Below, in pieces: positions 47,719-59,828 of a stretch of DNA of 64,000 bases. The notes under the pieces were generated by a model. The model saw nothing but the letters and a program-made list of their open reading frames with translations, made no database searches and was not told the DNA's origin. The stretch is from assembly GCA_949128115.1 (NCBI GenBank), contig OX421964.1:33968177-34032176 (forward strand), written 5' to 3'. Origin of the DNA: Anaspis maculata (Eukaryota; Arthropoda; Insecta; Coleoptera; Scraptiidae). The translations under genes and the position numbers were made by a program. Every line of letters begins with the position of its first letter. Position 1 is the first letter of the stretch.

Positions 47719-49143
47719 TACACACATCAAAAGAATCTAGGGGACAAGCAAATTCAGACGATTTCTAAAATCATCATAACTTTTGATTTTTTTTTTTTAT
47801 TCGTTTATTTAACGTCGGCCTATTTCCGCAACGAGGCCTAACACCGACGCCGGTGAATGCTTTCCTCCACTATACCGGAAATTTTGCCGAACCCCTGTGT
47901 GTTCCAACACAGGGTAGGGATTTTTAACGACCACCAACATCGCATGGGGTCGGCACCCTCGTTCGTATTTTACGTGCTATGCGACACACGGCGCGTCTTG
48001 CATTTAGCAAGCATTCCAACTAAACCAAGGAGCTTGTTTTTCGAGGCCGAAAATCCGTCCCCGGCGGAGATCGAGCCCGCGACCTCTGGAGTGGCAGTCG
48101 AACGCGCTAACTAACCACACCACAAGCTCCTCATAACTTTTGATTGCCGTCAGCGATTTCATATCGGTTTTCAGTGTTCGATAGCTCAATCTTTCTTTCT
48201 CATGCATTGATCACGTCAAATACGAACAATGTTTTTACAAGGTTGCTACAGGGTGATCAATGGAACAGTGTAAAATGGCCAAAAGTTCAGTACGGGCGCG
48301 ATTTCCCAAAAAAGAGAATCCATGCGTTGCAATAGCACAGTTATGAAGATCAGTGTTTCAGCTTCACTGACGTTTTAGAATTTTGAATATCGAAGGTGAA
48401 TTGCCAAAGATGTTGATCATTTTATGCCGCCATGTTGATTTTCCAAGAAAGAAGAAAGTGATCCGATTTCATTGAAACTTGGAACACACTCATGTCTGGT
48501 TCAAGTAATTGGAATTTAAGGGTCCAATGTCACTTCCGATCACTTTCGAGCCGCTATATTAAACTTTTTACATGAATAATTCGATTTGAATAAAACTTTG
48601 AAACACACTAGAATCGAATCATTTACATAAAAGTTCAATGTGACGGCTTGAAAGTTACCGAAAAAGGCATTTGACCTTTTTCTGATTACTGATTCTGACC
48701 TGAAATTCTGATTACTGGAACCAGGCATAAGTGTGATCCAAGTTTCCAAGTTGAAATCGGATCACTTTCTTGGAAGTTCAACATGGCGGCACAAAATGAT
48801 CAATGTCTCTGGCAATTTACCTTCGATTTCCAAAATTCAAAAACGTTACTGAAGCTGAAACACCATTCTTCATAATTGTGCTACATATTAGAATGCATAA
48901 AAAAATATTTTTGGGAAATCGCGCTCGTACTGAACTTTTGGCCATTTTACACTGTTTCATTGATCACCCTGTAGAAACTTTATAAAACATTGTTCACATT
49001 CGACGTGATCAAGGCATGAAAACGAAGGATGGGGCTATCGAACATTGAAAACCGATATGAAATCGCTGACGGTAATCAAAAGTTATGATGATTTTAGAAA
49101 TCGTCTGAATTTGCTTGTCCCCTAGATTCTTTTGATGTGTGTA
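47719..49143. mobile_element. Foldback element with a SINE inserted in its left arm
   Basis: CACACATCAAAAGAATCTAG at 47721 pairs with its complement ending at 49141, and TA lies outside each end (47719-47720 and 49142-49143). The arms remain complementary through 'tacagggtgatcaatg' (48246) and 'cattgatcaccctgta' (48973) to a centre near 48600. Without the SINE and its duplicated site the element is about 1.06 kb. No coding capacity. 'Gccgccatgttga' occurs in both arms. Confidence 0.82.
47774..48145 (-). repeat. tRNA-derived SINE with 15-bp target duplication
   Basis: The SINE body is 47789-48130 on the minus strand, flanked by TCATAACTTTTGATT at 47774-47788 and 48131-48145. On its own strand it starts with a tRNA-like head ('gtggttagttagcgcg' A-box region; B box complement of 'ggagatcgagccc' at 48066-48078) and ends in an A-rich tail (plus-strand T run at 47787-47799). 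The right arm of the host palindrome has the same site uninterrupted (about 49072-49090). Confidence 0.88.
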
Positions 49144-49149
49144 TATTGG

Positions 49150-50870
49150 TTGAATAAGCAATCGTGTCGTGGGGGAAACGTAAAATTCTAGAATTTTGTG
49201 TAAACCACGGTCAGGGCTCGCGAAAATATATAGCTTAATCGACAAAGTATAGGGCACAGTTATTTCTAGATCTTACTCTCTGGAGATGGAAGGCTGAATA
49301 CGTTAGCGTATATGCAAAAGTTGCATGCACGACGACTTGAAGTTCGAAGACTTGATGAAAACGACAATAAGATAAATGTGTTGAAACGATGAAAAGATAA
49401 ATATGTTGAGACGACGAAAAGATGTGTAGTTGAAACGACGAAAAGCTATATGGGATGTCCAGAAGTGGATCACCGCTTGTGTGCACCAATGCACGGACCC
49501 TAGGAAGCTTCTCCAAATGGCTGTGGCTGTGACTTTTGGAACGGGAGGAACTTGAAGCTGTTGTGAGGCTCAGGAATCTGGATACAGAATGGATTCCTCC
49601 TGGATATCGACGTGAAAAAACTACAGGTGCAGAAGTGGTATTCTCGTGACGTGGATTGAACTCTAAAGTTCCATAGACTCGTGCTTCCGTAAGAATATGC
49701 TGGGTAGCTAATTAGTTTGTGGCTTTACTTGTAGCGTTAACTTTCTGGGCTACTTTCTCTGGGTTACCTTCTCTGGGTCTACAAAGCATTGACAAAAAAC
49801 ACTATGCTGAAGAAAAATCGGACACGACGAGGTCGGTTTTAAACTCACCAGCTATGCCATGCATCGATCTGAATAAAATGTTTGTCGGTGTAAAGTTTGT
49901 CAAATCGTTTATACTAAACTTAATTATTCCGACGTATATTTCTTCAAAAAGCGATTCTTCAAATCGACTAGCTGACCCAGACGTTACAGAACAAAAGAGC
50001 GATAAATTATTTCTTTCCACTCAGGTTTTAGATAAGCCTTCCAATATGCGTGGTGGTCAGTGTATGGACAAGTGGGGGATCGACGCGCGAATTTAGCAGT
50101 TTGAATTTATATTTCTGAACTCTTCGACTTTCACAAACCTGCCTAAAATGACATCGTAACCAAACCATTATCGTCCAATTTTTTAAACGCTACATCCTCC
50201 GAGTAACAGAACTGAAATTCGATCAACTGGGGGCTGGGCTCCATGGGGGTGCACGGGATAACCACACAATTTTTGGAGCGTTTCCACAAAAAAAATCTGA
50301 TTCTGTGGGCCTTGACTGATTGAAATTTTAAAAAACATCTTTTTGACCTTTAAAAAAACACAAAGTAGTAGTTAGCGAATGGACTAAAACGGAAAGAGGT
50401 GAAATATGGTTTTTGAAGTTGGAAAATGAACGGTTATAGTGAACCGTTTTTATTCTAGACGTTTTATATACGTCCATTGAACGTGCCAAATTTAGAATGC
50501 TCTGACAAATTCATTTATAAAACGTTTATTTGAAGCAAATACTTTTTGTCTAGTTTTTAGTTTTTTGTTTTGTCGTTCATCCGGCTGATGAAAATCGCCG
50601 TGGTGGTACGGTAGGGTACTCTTTTGAGCATTAATAAGCAAAGGTTACTTGTTCAGAGCTACTGTTGCCAGCGAAATCATGCCATCAGCGCTACGACAAA
50701 GAATTAATGTTGATAAATGTTCCGATTTTTTCTATAAAAGTTTTTGATGTTTCATTTTGTATGCATGTTACTTTTTGTCTGCTGATATGAAAACTTTTGT
50801 CCCTAACCCTTGAATGAGAGACTGTATAGTAACCGCAGTTGGATGGGAAAAAGTGATAGGGAAAAAATGT
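49150..50870. other. Unassigned AT-rich region
   Basis: An imperfect 'tgaaacgacgaaaagata' repeat of about 28 bp lies at 49376-49450. The 125-codon frame at 49719-50096 starts with ATG but has no recognisable motif, and the complementary strand is also open. Nothing else could be supported. Confidence 0.35.
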
Positions 50871-50876
50871 TTAAAC

Positions 50877-51220
50877 ACTACTACATATTAACCCGGCCGG
50901 TAGCGCGGCAGACTCCGTCTTTGGAAGCAATTCCAGGGATCGTGGGTTCGAATCCGGCCTGGGGCCAGGTGAAAATTTTCATGCGCTCTTTAGTACGTTG
51001 GCGTGTACCACTGACTGTGCAGTCACGCCAAGGGAAAAATTGTGAAACGAGAAGGACACCGAAAAAAGGGTGCTAATAACCTCGCTGTTGATGCGTCCAT
51101 AAAATGGGTGGTGTGGGAATCACCCGGCGTCGCTCTTAGCCTACTAATACGGCGCTAAGGAGGTACTGCCAGTGACTAGACGGATACCCGCCCACCGCAA
51201 AAAAAAAACTACTACATATT
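50877..51220 (+). repeat. tRNA-derived SINE with 13-bp target duplication
   Basis: The body 50890-51207 is flanked by ACTACTACATATT (50877-50889 and 51208-51220). It has a tRNA-like head with 'ggtagcgcggcagactcc' and a B box GGGTTCGAATCC at 50944-50955, a long non-tRNA body, and an A9 tail. The intact duplication suggests a fairly recent insertion. The body differs from that of the SINEs at 3734 and 47789. Confidence 0.92.
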
Positions 51221-51229
51221 GTTTTTAGG

Positions 51230-54200
51230 CCATTGGGAGAACTCTTTTGCTTGAATATGGCTGTTTAGCGTAGAATTTCTACCTTTAGTAGTCATTCATC
51301 CATCCTCTCGCCCATCCCATGTTGATAAACTTCACATGCACTTTTGACAAACCGTGAGACGAACAACTTTGTTGTGTCCTGGAGCCTGGAGCAATATAAC
51401 TTCCAGATGCGACTAGGATAACCTATAGTAAATATGACCTAGTGAGATAACTTTTGCACTAGTGTATAGCAGCTCGAGCGAGCTCCAGGAAGGTTTTGAA
51501 CTCGGTTCTGAATAAACTTTAAAGTGTTAAACAATTCAGTGAATTTTGAAGTTATTCCGACCCGATACGGCCCTGTTGCCGGAAACGTCCGGAACACGAC
51601 GGCACAGGCAGCGGTGGCAACATCAAGATATGCATTTAATAGACGGGCGGCCGTCATATACGCGTTTTTGTGACGCCTTGCCGCCATCTGCCGATCCGCC
51701 GCTCCGCTGTATAGCTGTACACAAGGCCGCCCCCTCCCGAAATTTACATAATGTCCAAATGCCATGCCAGGAGTTTTGGTCCTGGGACCGGGTTGGATTA
51801 TGCACGACACTTGATGCTGATTGAGATTGTATTACCCAACATTTAAATAATACGCGCCGGGTTCGGGATGGGTGCATCATACAGCACGGTTTATTCAAAT
51901 TAGGCGTCATGGAGATCCTGTCGATGTAAATGAGCCTCAACTTCGACTCAGTGGCTGCTGGTATGGCTGGTCGTTCGATTGGAGATTATAGTAGTAGTGG
52001 CAACGGACTGGATGTAATTTTTAATTTCTACATGACAGAGTTCACTCTGCCTATAATCATGAAATCAAACGAACCTACGCAAGTGAAGTTCGATCTTAAT
52101 TGTTATATGAAGCGCTTTGCCCGATATGATAATATAGTAGGCTCTCTCTCTCTTCCTCTCTCTCCCTCTCTTTCCCTGATAGTGTCCTTTTTCTCCAGAA
52201 AGATCCTTCTTGTCTCCGACTCGACTTGTTGTGGTGAAGGTCAGAAAAGAGTCTCCCCCACATTACTCAGTTTTTTACTACAGACTGAGACTGAGCCTCA
52301 CCGGAAACTCCCGCGACTTTCTTGAGTAGAGATAGGAGTCATGGCCTCACCAATCACGTTGATACAGGTATCTGCCAGATAAAGGTAGCTACCTCATCTT
52401 GCAAAAAACAGCGAGTTCATTATTTCGCTTCCGATCAGCTTTATTACGGGTTGAAATCGTAATTGAAAGTGATTGGTTCCGAGGTGGAGATAGTTGGGAT
52501 TAGGAGAATTAAAAATGCAGAATAAACTACAAAAAATCAGGTTTATGATCGGGAAGAACAGGTTCAAGAATATTTACAGTTCAATTTGGCATGGCCTGTT
52601 GACAAAAATAAAGGGGCGTTGCGCAGAGGACGCCAATTGAAAGGGTAAGCAATACCGCAAGATTTGGCTAACAAACCATAACGTAGGTACCTACCTTTTC
52701 GATGACGCTGCGAGAACTCGAAGGGCCCAACGAAGCTTCAGTGACGACACTGAAACAGAGTACCTACACGAAAAACAACATACTGCCGTCCTACCCCAAG
52801 GGAAATCGGTGTAGTAAACCGGTATAGCTACCCCCTAATAACGTCTCTTACTTCACGCAAAGACAATAATAATAATACATATAACAACAACACGCTAAAT
52901 GTCAAATAGGTAACTTATTCTAAAACAGTAAAATAAAAAATAAGAGGCATCAGTCATCACCTTGGTTTGCCCATCAACGAGTCTTGAACGCATGAGCTTC
53001 GGGACAACCGCAACGATTAGCAGGATCTTAATAATCTGGACCAACTGACAACGTTGGTGAAGACGCCGATTGGACGGTAAGGTAGTGAACTGATTTGGTA
53101 CCTTTAAACATTCCAGAAGCTCATCATACGCTCTGGCATCTGGATAGACGAGAGAAATAGGACCGAGATGGTCACTTCAACGAAGTTGGCGATTACTGAC
53201 AATTGCTGTCAACCAAAGGCGGCGCGGCGTTCTAGGAGGGGCGTTCAGCGCCGCTTTCCTTAATTTTGGTTCTTGAGGCACATCACATGACTGGTGGTAC
53301 TGCTTGCCATCAACAGGAATAGTAGAGGAACACTGAATCGCTACTCGGCCGATGGTTATTGGATCTTTCTTTGCAGAATCAGCCGAAGCCTCCGAGAATA
53401 ACAACCAACTCTCTTTTTTTTTTTTTTTTTGTTTCCCCAGTTTCATTATTCTGTATCGTCAAGTCGATTTTTGGAACCGTAACAGCTTCCAAAAATGAAG
53501 ATGCGATTTCGTCACTTAGCTTTGGTATTTGAGCTATAGTGCAATCCACAGGTGGTGAGTATTTTTTCATAATCTCCTCAACCTTACCCCTGGCTGCAGA
53601 TCATCCTTCAAGATGGTTTCCTGCCTTCCTGAAATTCCTGAGAGAGAGAGAGAGCATTCTACGCTATAATCGAGAAAGGAGAGCAAGTAAAATCATCACA
53701 TTGGAGGAATATCCATGCCGGTTCAGTCCACTCGGCAGGATATTGAGAGATTAATACTAGCAGCAGTTTCCAGTTTCCTGGCGGTGGCCAAGCAAATCTA
53801 GCAAAACTCAGGAAAAAAACCGATAAATCCTGACGTGAGAAGAACCACCATCACCTCTGCACCGTTGCCGTTGGTGGTGGCTCGGCCAGGATGATGTGGG
53901 GGATTTGTTGTTTTCGCGCTGGGTTTTTCAAATTAAAATCCTTTTCAGATTAAGGTTTTTCCGCACGGCCACATCCTGAGTTTCAATTTATTTTTATGAG
54001 CTTCCCGAGGCGCCTGCGAAATTAGCAACGTCACTGGGTGGCTTGACGTGGTGTAGTCGATTACCGAGAGCCCTGTCGAACCGTTAGGGAGTGCACTTGG
54101 ACAAATTGGGTCGGGTGGCGTGGCCCCTCAACTCTCTATATATGCAAAACTTTCATTTGGCAGCAAGGATATGCTCGTTTGTCTTTCCTCGACGGGCACA

Positions 54201-56630
54201 CCAGATGTAAAAAAATGCACATTGTAACAGAAAATTCAATTTGTGTCGGTCGACAAAACTGGAACTGAAGGGGTTGGAGTGCTTTAAAGAGGATGGAGAA
54301 TTGTGTGGATGCTATGAGGATAGGGATACACCGAGTCAAGAACACTGGATATAAAGCTATTAGAATTCAAATCGGAGTGAGGGATGATTTATGATTATTG
54401 ATAGACATTACTACGTTGCATCGTCGTGCAACACTTGGTTTGTAGAGGACGAATCGGAGGCGTATTGCTCCATATTACACATCTAGGTAGCTGATAGCTC
54501 AATAACGTCATTGCTTTGGAATGCATGGCTTTGAGTCGAGTCCTCTGTTTGAAAAGAGCTTCCATTACAAAATCATTTGGTTGTAACAGTATAGCAGGGA
54601 GCAGATATCAGATTACAGCGTAATTGAAGTCATGAGACTGTTTGAGGTAGCATTGACACAGTGCATATCAGTGTAGAGCTGCTGAAATGGGAAAAAAATC
54701 ACAATTATAATTATTATTAGTGTACTGAGTGCTGACTGGTGCAGCTTACAACTTCAGAACTCGATATCACCTGAAACGGCAATATCTGAAGGAAACTTGG
54801 AGCTCAACTCCACATAAAATACATATAGGTACAGCACACACCTAATCTGAACCTGGGCGTGATTAAACTTTGGCGCGAGTTATAATAACGGCATAATCAG
54901 TCCGTGATGTTTCCCCGATTTAAATAGTAATTTCAATTAACCCAAAACAAACTTTGTTGTGGAACACTAACAACAGACCGCCTCTCTACATGTAAATTAC
55001 ATTAGTAGATTCCGTTTAGAGCTCCCGGGAGCGCTCTTTGTTTCTATACGCCATCAGAGAGAATCATTTTTGGAGCTGCTCCAAAAATGCGAAAAAATCA
55101 ACTCCGTTCAAGTTAGACACACAAAATGCTATGAATTTCTTTTGATTTGCCAACATGTTTATATTATGATTCAGGAAAGAAAAGTGCTTGAAATATGTAA
55201 ACGTACGACTTTTGAAAACATCATCTTAGTTTGTCACTCAACAAATTTCTGTTGCTGAAGAACAAGAAAAAACAAATCACATTGCACAATAGTCCAACGA
55301 GTCTAAAAAAAAAATTGGAATAAAAAAAAAGCTGAAAGCTTTGTTTTTTCACATCTGATCTGGAAAAGTGAGTCTGATAGCCGCCTGCATCGAAGTGGCA
55401 CAAGCAAAAATTTTACATAAGTCAGGACAGCCCTTCCTCTGAAGCTTAGCTCTCATTTGCGAACTATTTGCAAAAATTCGAATATTATGGTGGGTGGCAA
55501 GTGGGTGGTTTTTGAAGACCGACAATTGAATTAGACAAAATCACCGGAAAAAAAACCGAGTAGTTTATGGGAACTAAGCTTTGCAGATACAGCATGATGA
55601 AACGTGCTGAAAAGCACGATTTCGTGCAATATCCATTCCCCCTACCCTGGATGGCCTTGACTTTTCCTCGACTTTTTCTCTAAACCTAACACCATTATCC
55701 TTCAGAGCTGAGATTTCAAACATCAACATCACAGGATAAACAACGTATCTAGACAAAGGGGGGTAGATAATTATTATCTCCTGCTGCTGCTCCTGTGCTT
55801 GATGGAGGAACGCGCCAAAAATAGGCGCAAAGCAAAGGAACGTTCGTTTCATTAATTATTCTGCATAATGCGGTGACGATATCACCTCCCCCTCCCAGAT
55901 CCAAACTCCCATCGTTCTATTGTCGGTTGGTTGGCTGCTTTTGCTTCTCTGCTGCTCCTTCGGGCCGATAGCATCCAACTTTTGTTGTGTGCGTGCGCGA
56001 GAGCAAAGACAATACAAAGAACACAAAGATTCGGCGGCGCGGGCTGCGCTCCGGAGGATATACCTTGATAAAAGCACCTTCGGGCACAATAAAACATTTG
56101 CGTTAACCTGAACGCAGATTGTTTTTCCCCACGACTTTCGTTTTCTTTCGCCCTTGAGTAATTACGTCCGCGAGTTTCAGTCGCTTGACTTATTTATACC
56201 TACTACCTAGGTAGGTACGTACACAATCCTGCGCCTATAGCTTCGCCATGGTCTTAAATTCCACTTTTCGTATTTTAAAGAATAATTCAAAACGAAATGG
56301 AGAAAACCAAAGTGCAAACCAAAAGCCGAGTGTTCCGTCCCAGTATATTTTACGTGAGAACTTTGTCGACTCAATCATAAAATCAAGCAACACCATGGCC
56401 ATCCTATTGTGAACGAAAACTGTGTGCTTCAGTGAAATTTGCAGGAATGGTACGTTGTGCCCGAAACGAGGCCCGAAATGGACGTCGATCGTCTCTTAAC
56501 GGTTGCTTAATGGCAGACAGGTCTACCATGTCACCTTATCAGCTTTTATGCAAAGCGTCTGTCCAAACACGCCACCTTCCACCTCAGTGCTCTAGTTTCC
56601 ACTTCCAGCTTTTTTTTTCAAATGGTGCTA
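51230..56630. other. Long, apparently single-copy region without a recognised gene
   Basis: I find no family motif, LTR or terminal repeat here. Simple repeats are a CT-rich run at 52141-52178, a T run near 53408-53430 and a GA run at 53641-53654. The frames at 51439-51810, 51930-52325, 53177-53446 and 55574-55852 look like chance. This is the longest stretch free of obvious transposable elements in the window. Confidence 0.35.
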
Positions 56631-56639
56631 ATCTACTTG

Positions 56640-57500
56640 TGTGTGAAAACCAGACGTCGGATTCGAATAGGGTATTTTTTTCATCTCAAGTTGATGGTGA
56701 AAATTTTATGAATTCGCCTTGAATTTGTGAGGATTTTTCTAAAATCTCATAATACATTCTGATTTTTCAAGAGACTTGACCTTTTGACCTTTGAAAAGTT
56801 CATTCAAACATTCTTGTTATGATTTTTTGGCAAAATTTTGGCTTTTTGAGGAGAAAATTTGAAGCAATTTGTTGTGAAATTCAAACTGCTTTGGGGACAC
56901 CGTGTAACTAGGTGCGAGCCATACAAGCGGGACTTTTCTTAAAATTTTGCCGTAAAATGATGAAATTCGAACACTGCTTGGCCGATCTGACAAAAACATC
57001 AATCTGACGCTACCGTGATTTCAGAAAACACCCCGCGGCATTTGAACAGTGTTTTGGGAAAAAATACCCTGTCAGCATGCGAAATTCAACTAAGGTCTTG
57101 AAGATACATTTGGCCGTTACCACCAACACAAGGTCTCTTTCGAATATTACTGAGGCATTTCGCACAAATTTCCCAAGCCTGGTATGACGTTGACGGGGCT
57201 ATTTCATCGATACAGGTGAGTTATGGAAACCAAACACGATTGGGGGGGGGTACTCACAGTTTTCACACTAGTGGTAAATTGTTAGCGGCTTCACATTTCA
57301 AGAAAAAGGCCTTTTCCGTTGTCCAGAACACTAGATCCTGTGGCGAGCTGCACAACCTTCTTGCCGCGACTTGTTTTCTAGAAAATTCGTGTTGATTCCA
57401 GGTGACCTTATGGCTACACTCCCAGAAAGGGTCCATGTCTTAATCCGCATACTTATTTCGAACCTTTCGTTTATAAATAGATCGACCTTCACCGTGCTTG
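56640..57500 (+). repeat. Composite repeat, copy 2: conserved ~1-kb block
   Basis: Homologous to 7250-8310 in the same direction, with the same landmarks: 'gtgaaaaccagacgt', 'ctgcttggccgatctgaca' against 'ctgcccggccaatctgaca', 'ggcatttgaacagtg' followed by 'tttt', 'ggtactcacagtt', and 'cagaaagggtccatg'. It is more diverged and has no comparable open frame. Confidence 0.65.
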
Positions 57501-57537
57501 CCAATGACTTTTGCTTCATCCAAAAAATCGAATCTGA

Positions 57538-57666
57538 AAAAAACGTCCCCTACAAAATGTCTTCAGGGAATTACGTCCCCTGGAAATTACGTCCTCTGTA
57601 AGTTACATGCCCTACATATTATGTCTCCTTTAAATTATGTTCCTTGGAAATTACGTCCCCAGAAAA
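57538..57666 (+). repeat. Short tandem array, 'ggaaattacgtcccc' orientation
   Basis: Six or seven imperfect units of about 18-20 bp ('ggaaattacgtcccctg'). The same unit in the opposite orientation is repeated at 59660-59815. Confidence 0.75.
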
Positions 57667-57707
57667 AAAACTATGATTATTAGAGCTCATCAAGGCTACA
57701 ATACTGT

Positions 57708-58167
57708 ATATTGTTACGAGTGGCAATTCTGGAGAACATGAGATCTTTCTAGACTTTTATTCCATTAGGTCGCAGTGTACAAGTGCGGAGCTCTGGACTT
57801 TTCCAGAATATACGCGATGGCTTGGAATTGGAATACATAGGGAAATTTCAACGCTCGATCAGATGATATCAGCCGAATTGGCGGAGGTGCCGACATACCA
57901 GAACACACGGGAAGCACGCGAAAGGTGTGTGATTTTTCGGGAGTCGCCTAGAAATCTTATGCCGGGTCACTGGAGAATTTTCTGGAGGAACCATGGAACA
58001 TTAGAGATAATTATTTGGTCATGGATCGCGCCCACAGATTCAGTATTAGTAATCTGCGATATTACCAAGTAAATGATTGTTGGCGTGTATTTATTATAGT
58101 ACGCAGTAATAAACAGTGTGTTTTGAAACGATCGTCTCAGTTATAAACGAACCCGTCCGAACAATAT
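57708..58167 (+). mobile_element. Solo LTR with ATAT target duplication
   Basis: The LTR 57712-58163 (452 bp) begins TGTTACGAG and ends CCGAACA, with ATAT on both sides (57708-57711, 58164-58167). It shows clear family identity with 18115-19539 and lacks the nested foldback seen there. It has no internal region. Confidence 0.82.
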
Positions 58168-58199
58168 AAAAAAGACACAAGGAGTCTCATCAGGGCTTA

Positions 58200-59520
58200 T
58201 GACGAGCTTAAGTATCCCGAACATTTCTTTGGAAAGAATTTCACTAAGCCCTTTTCTGCCATCTTGTGTTAGGTGTCAAGCTCCATTGGGTCCGTTATTG
58301 TGTCTTCAGTGTGATTTCAAGCATGGCTGAGCCACCTTACATTTTCCGTTACTTCCAGAGCATATCACCCTTGTGCCGTTATGTCATTTTGGAGTTCTTT
58401 CGGACCCCTTTGGGTCCTTAACTCTATTTGGAGCCTTGATGAGCCCCATCATGCTTCTTCGTGACTTTCAAAATTCCAGTTATCCCCCTTTGCCTTTCTT
58501 CCTGCAATATACATATAGAGCTTCATTTGGCCTCTTTATAGCTTTTCTATGGCTTTCGGAGCTATATCGGACCCCTTGTGTCCGCAAGTGTGGTTTGGAA
58601 CCCTGTAGTTAGCCCCCTCATATTTTTGCATGGCCATCAGAATTCCAGTGAGTCCCCTGTTGCCTTATTGTGTTATCCGGATCTCCATTGGGCCCCCTTG
58701 TTTCTTCAATGTCTTTTGAAGCCCTGCTGAGCCCCCTTACATCTTTCCGAGACTTTCGGAGCATAAGTAAGCACCTTGTGCCTTAATGTGATATATCTGA
58801 GCCCCATTGGGCGCCTTTGTGTCCTCAAGTGTAGTATGGAGCCCGAGATGAAGCCTAATTGGTCCACTGATGTTTTTATTAGCTTCCAAATTACCAGTAA
58901 GCCCATTCTTCTCTTAAATGTTATGTAAAGTTCCATGAAGGCCCCCTTGTGTCTTCAGTATCGTTTGAAGCCTTAATGTGCATTTTTCCGTGGAACTCGA
59001 TTCTCTGTTGGGCCTCTTGTGTCGTCATGTGTCGTTTGAAGCCCCGATGAGCCCCCCTATGCTTTTTCGAGGCTTTCAGAATTCCAGCAAGCCCCCTAGG
59101 CTTGGAAGCCCTAGTATAGATCCCTTGTGCCTTCATAAGACATACGGAGCCCTATCGGGCGCCAATGTGTTCGCAAGTGTAGTTTGGAGCAGCCCCCTTG
59201 TGCTTTTTCAATACTCTCAGAGTCCCAGTAAGCTCATTTCTGCCTTCTTGTGTTACACAGGGTTCGATTTGGCCCCCTTGTTTCTTCAACGTATTTTGCA
59301 GCCCTGCTGAGATCCCTTACATCTTCACGATACTTTCGAAGTATAAGTAAGCACCTTGTGCCTTAATCTGATATTCGGAGCCTCATCGGGCCCCCTTCTA
59401 TCCTCAAGTGTTGTATGGAGCTCTAATTAGCTCACTTAGCCTTTTATCGGCTTTCAAAGAACCAGTAAGCCCCCTTTTGTCTTCATATGTTATGTAAAAA
59501 TATGAAGCTTCACCTGGGCC
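58200..59520 (+). repeat. Minisatellite of 'gagcccccttgtgtcttc' units
   Basis: Diverged units of roughly 115-190 bp. Each has 'gagccc(t/c)gatgagccccctta', then a 'ctttt(t/c)cgagactttcggaattccagtaag' block, then 'ccccttgtgccttcttgtgttat' and 'ggagc(t/c)ccattgggccccctt'. Block starts are near 58441, 58612, 58729, 58860, 59048, 59191, 59309 and 59429. No long open frame is preserved. Confidence 0.8.
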
Positions 59521-59639
59521 CCCCTTGAAAGAGGCCTCCACTGAGCTCACACATGAAAGAACGCGTGAAGGACACAAAGGGCAGTCTCCACTGGAGTTTC
59601 GGAAGTAACATGACGACACAAAGAAGCTCATCAGAGTGA

Positions 59640-59818
59640 GTATGCAGAGGAGACAGAAGGGGGACGTATTTTTCCAGGGACGTCTCTTCCGGGGAACGTT
59701 TATTCCCGGGGACGTATTTTCCTGTGGATGTATTTTCTCTTAGATGTCTTTTGCTTGAGACGTTTTTCACCGGGGGCGCAATTTCGACAGGACGTATTGT
59801 GGGGGACGTTTTTTCCTA
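59640..59818 (-). repeat. Short tandem array, 'ggggacgtattttcc' orientation
   Basis: About eight units of 'ggggacgtattttcc(t/c)' and variants, the reverse complement of the array at 57538-57666. The pair of opposed arrays brackets the LTR and the minisatellite, a design seen in Drosophila FB (foldback) elements, whose ends are made of short tandem repeats. Confidence 0.7.
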
Positions 59819-59828
59819 GATTCCCAAA

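Noticed and set aside
58200..59520. Regular repeats resembling a CRISPR-like array
   Set aside because: The units are long, diverged and variable in spacing, the genome is eukaryotic, and no cas-like gene exists. It is a minisatellite.
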